DNA of 6,684 bases from Segetibacter sp. (GTDB lineage Bacteria > Bacteroidota > Bacteroidia > Chitinophagales > Chitinophagaceae), in the NCBI GenBank assembly GCA_030146445.1, contig JASLBT010000201.1, forward strand, positions 1 to 6,684. Direction: 5' to 3'. A model generated the notes under the pieces. It saw only the letters and a list, made by a program, of their open reading frames with translations, did no database searches and had not been told where the DNA came from. Position 1 is the first letter of the stretch; each line of letters begins with the position of its first letter. The translations under genes were made by a program, and so were the position numbers. Of this stretch, positions 6,561-6,684 are shown one piece after another.

Positions 6561-6684
6561 AAGGGAAATGACTAGAGAATAACTAAACACATTGCAAGGG
6601 ACACGCTGAAAGAACTTTACGTGCGGAGTAGTTTTTGTGAAATAATCGCAATTATAATTCCGGCGATTCACCCCAGCGATACCC

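Noticed and set aside
6644..6684. AATCGC/GCGATT inverted repeat and a short minus-strand frame ending in a TAA at 6654-6652
   Set aside because: Ten codons at the window edge are too few to call the end of a gene, and the 6-bp repeat has a 13-nt loop and no T-run. An upstream minus-strand gene ending here remains possible but unsupported.

Overview
The window looks like an ordinary chromosomal stretch from a member of the Bacteroidota, probably near the Chitinophagales/Sphingobacteriales. Four signs support this. The left-edge protein has a signal peptide followed by a domain typical of large secreted proteins of gliding and type IX-secreting Bacteroidota. The RecG, TrpRS and deoxynucleoside kinase sequences read like those of that phylum. 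Most starts lack a Shine-Dalgarno sequence. A perfect match to the phylum's -7 promoter consensus (TAnnTTTG) lies in front of pckA. The lineage is inferred from remembered family sequences, not from a search.

Layout from left to right: the N-terminal 134 codons of a secreted protein on the minus strand (1-402, running off the left edge, TTG start); recG on the minus strand (506-2647, TTG start); a 429-bp divergent intergenic region (2648-3076) holding a 9-bp-arm inverted repeat and a candidate promoter; trpS (3077-4081) and a deoxynucleoside kinase gene (4160-4795), both on the plus strand and 78 bp apart; a 58-bp convergent gap with a possible bidirectional terminator; pckA on the minus strand (4854-6461); and a 223-bp upstream region with a good candidate pckA promoter and a 10-bp palindrome.

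The genes do not form one pathway. RecG remodels stalled replication forks, TrpRS charges tRNA(Trp), the kinase salvages deoxynucleosides for the dNTP pool, and PEPCK converts oxaloacetate to phosphoenolpyruvate in gluconeogenesis. All four complete enzymes retain their catalytic motifs. trpS and the kinase could share a transcript; the others appear to be independent units. I see no rRNA, tRNA, CRISPR array, insertion sequence, phage gene or defence system, and no evidence of a new biological system. The points most worth a second look are the cluster of AAACAAT half-sites upstream of trpS, the two TTG starts, and the control region of pckA.
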